In this document: positions 5,073 through 6,038 of the stretch, piece after piece
Layout of the letters: each line of letters begins with the position of its first letter
How positions within the stretch are numbered: the stretch's first letter is position 1
NCBI GenBank assembly: GCA_031274985.1
Contig: JAISPK010000069.1
Location: forward strand, 1-6,038
Source: Coriobacteriales bacterium
Lineage (GTDB): Bacteria > Actinomycetota > Coriobacteriia > Coriobacteriales > UBA8131
Direction: 5' to 3'
Length of the DNA: 6,038 nt
Notes under the pieces: model-generated
Seen by the model: only the letters and a program-made list of their open reading frames with translations
Databases searched by the model: none
What the model was told of the DNA's origin: nothing
Position numbers and translations under genes: made by a program

Positions 5073-6038
5073 ATGAAGAAAATAATCAAAACACTTTTTT
5101 CGGGAGGGCAACAGGTTGCAGCGGCAGCCCTGCTTGCGCTGCTCTTCTCAGCAACTACTATCTTCATCTCACCTATCTACCTCAACACGTCCCTCGATTG
5201 GCACCTGTGGCTTCCAAACGGGTGGCTCATGACTTCTGCGCAGGCGTTGTTGTGGGCGCTTCCACTCTTCTTGCTCCTCCTCGTCGCACTGACCTACGGG
5301 GGAGTCTTCTTGAGGTGGCTCGCCCGGTTCAACCCCCTCAAAAAGTTGAGTTTTTCGTGGTCAAAACGCTCGGTGCTCATCACCGCGGCCATACTCCTCA
5401 TTTTTTGGCTGCCCTGGATCATCATTTACTACCCGGGAAGCACCCCTTACGATCCGGTAGCGCAGATATATCAGATACACGGCTCGGGTGCCTTCAGGCC
5501 GGAGATTTGGGAGCCAACTGTAGACGGCTGGATATCCAATTCTCACCCGATTCTCCACACGCTTATCCTCGGAGGATTCTTTGAGCTGGGCAATGCCCTC
5601 GGCTCTCAGAATCTAGGGATATTTATGTACTCGCTCTTCCAGACCCTTGTGCGGGCGATTACCTTTGCCGTGGTGTGCTGCTATTTGATGCGCCTCAGGA
5701 CTCCCAAGGTCTTCTGCCTGCTCACGCTCGCCTTCTTTGCTCTGTTTCCCGCGATTGCCTCCTCCTCGATGGTAACCTTCAAAGACCATCTATTCTCGCC
5801 CGTCTCTGTTATCTATGCCCTTTTAGTCATAGAGATCGTTCGAACACGGGGAGCAGCGCTCAAAAGCAAACGCTTTGTAGGCGCTCTGGCTACGGCCTCG
5901 CTTCTCATGCCCCTCCTCAAGCATCCGGGTATCTATATCGTGGTAGCTTCGGGAATCTGCCTCCTCGTCATCTATCGCCGGTACTGGAAGCAATTCCTCA
6001 TCAGTCTCTCTCTCCCTATCGGCTTTGTGTATATCATC
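5073..6038 (+). CDS. Polytopic membrane protein, DUF6020-like, 3'-truncated by window edge
   Basis: The frame from ATG 5073 stays open to the last base (322 codons) and has no stop inside the window. ATG 5073 is the first possible start, because an in-frame TAG lies at 5058-5060. The N-terminus is basic (MKKIIK), followed by many hydrophobic helices at about residues 14-34, 54-78, 99-119, 161-178, 183-207, 212-230, 239-256, 268-281 and 285-301. Between helices there are conserved-looking polar patches: YYPGSTPYD (119-127), ISNSHPILHT (154-163) and FKDHLFSP (236-243). The pattern of a post-helix PG...D, an HPI motif and a KD...F motif resembles the DUF6020 family of large membrane proteins, which may be related to GT-C glycosyltransferases. 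It may act in cell-surface polysaccharide assembly, but this is inferred from family resemblance only. The C-terminal part is unseen. Confidence 0.85.
   Translation, partial: MKKIIKTLFSGGQQVAAAALLALLFSATTIFISPIYLNTSLDWHLWLPNGWLMTSAQALLWALPLFLLLLVALTYGGVFLRWLARFNPLKKLSFSWSKRSVLITAAILLIFWLPWIIIYYPGSTPYDPVAQIYQIHGSGAFRPEIWEPTVDGWISNSHPILHTLILGGFFELGNALGSQNLGIFMYSLFQTLVRAITFAVVCCYLMRLRTPKVFCLLTLAFFALFPAIASSSMVTFKDHLFSPVSVIYALLVIEIVRTRGAALKSKRFVGALATASLLMPLLKHPGIYIVVASGICLLVIYRRYWKQFLISLSLPIGFVYII

Noticed and set aside
5054..5584. 176-residue open frame overlapping the start of the membrane-protein gene
   Set aside because: It is in another frame of the 5073 coding sequence, which has a clear membrane-protein pattern and stays open to the window end. 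The alternative peptide looks random.

Overview
The window looks like ordinary bacterial chromosome of moderate-to-high GC, with one AT-rich accessory insertion. Gene content is a folC end, a membrane zinc-ribbon gene, thrS, an ExoA/APE-type AP endonuclease gene and a DUF6020-like membrane protein. Together with the protein style this fits an actinobacterium of the class Coriobacteriia. That placement is an inference from family resemblance and is only moderately secure.

Layout: (1) 3-1013, the 3' part of folC (folylpolyglutamate/dihydrofolate synthase), whose start lies before the window. (2) 1065-1493, a small two-helix membrane protein with a double zinc ribbon. (3) 1503-3428, a complete thrS. 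These three run rightwards with short gaps and may be one transcription unit. (4) 3435-4130, an insertion that fills the space between the convergent stop codons of thrS and xth almost exactly. It holds one small AT-rich GIY-YIG nuclease gene. One inverted copy of a palindromic repeat lies on its left, and an array of three full palindromic units plus seven 18-21 bp half-units lies on its right. (5) 4136-4933 on the minus strand, a complete exonuclease III/AP endonuclease gene (xth/exoA type). (6) 4934-5072, a divergent intergenic region. (7) 5073 to the window end, the N-terminal 322 codons of a polytopic membrane protein, cut by the window edge.

The most interesting part is region 4. A YhbQ-type GIY-YIG nuclease sits between oppositely oriented copies of a repeat whose core is GTTCCCGC-CTTC-GCGGGAAC. 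That core closely resembles the dispersed dRS3/NTS-type repeats of Neisseria and other bacteria. As I recall, members of this nuclease group (called Ssn in Neisseria meningitidis) are site-specific single-strand nucleases acting on such repeats. The locus may therefore be a nuclease plus its own target sites, with local half-site amplification. The remaining genes are housekeeping: folate polyglutamylation, threonyl-tRNA charging and base-excision repair.
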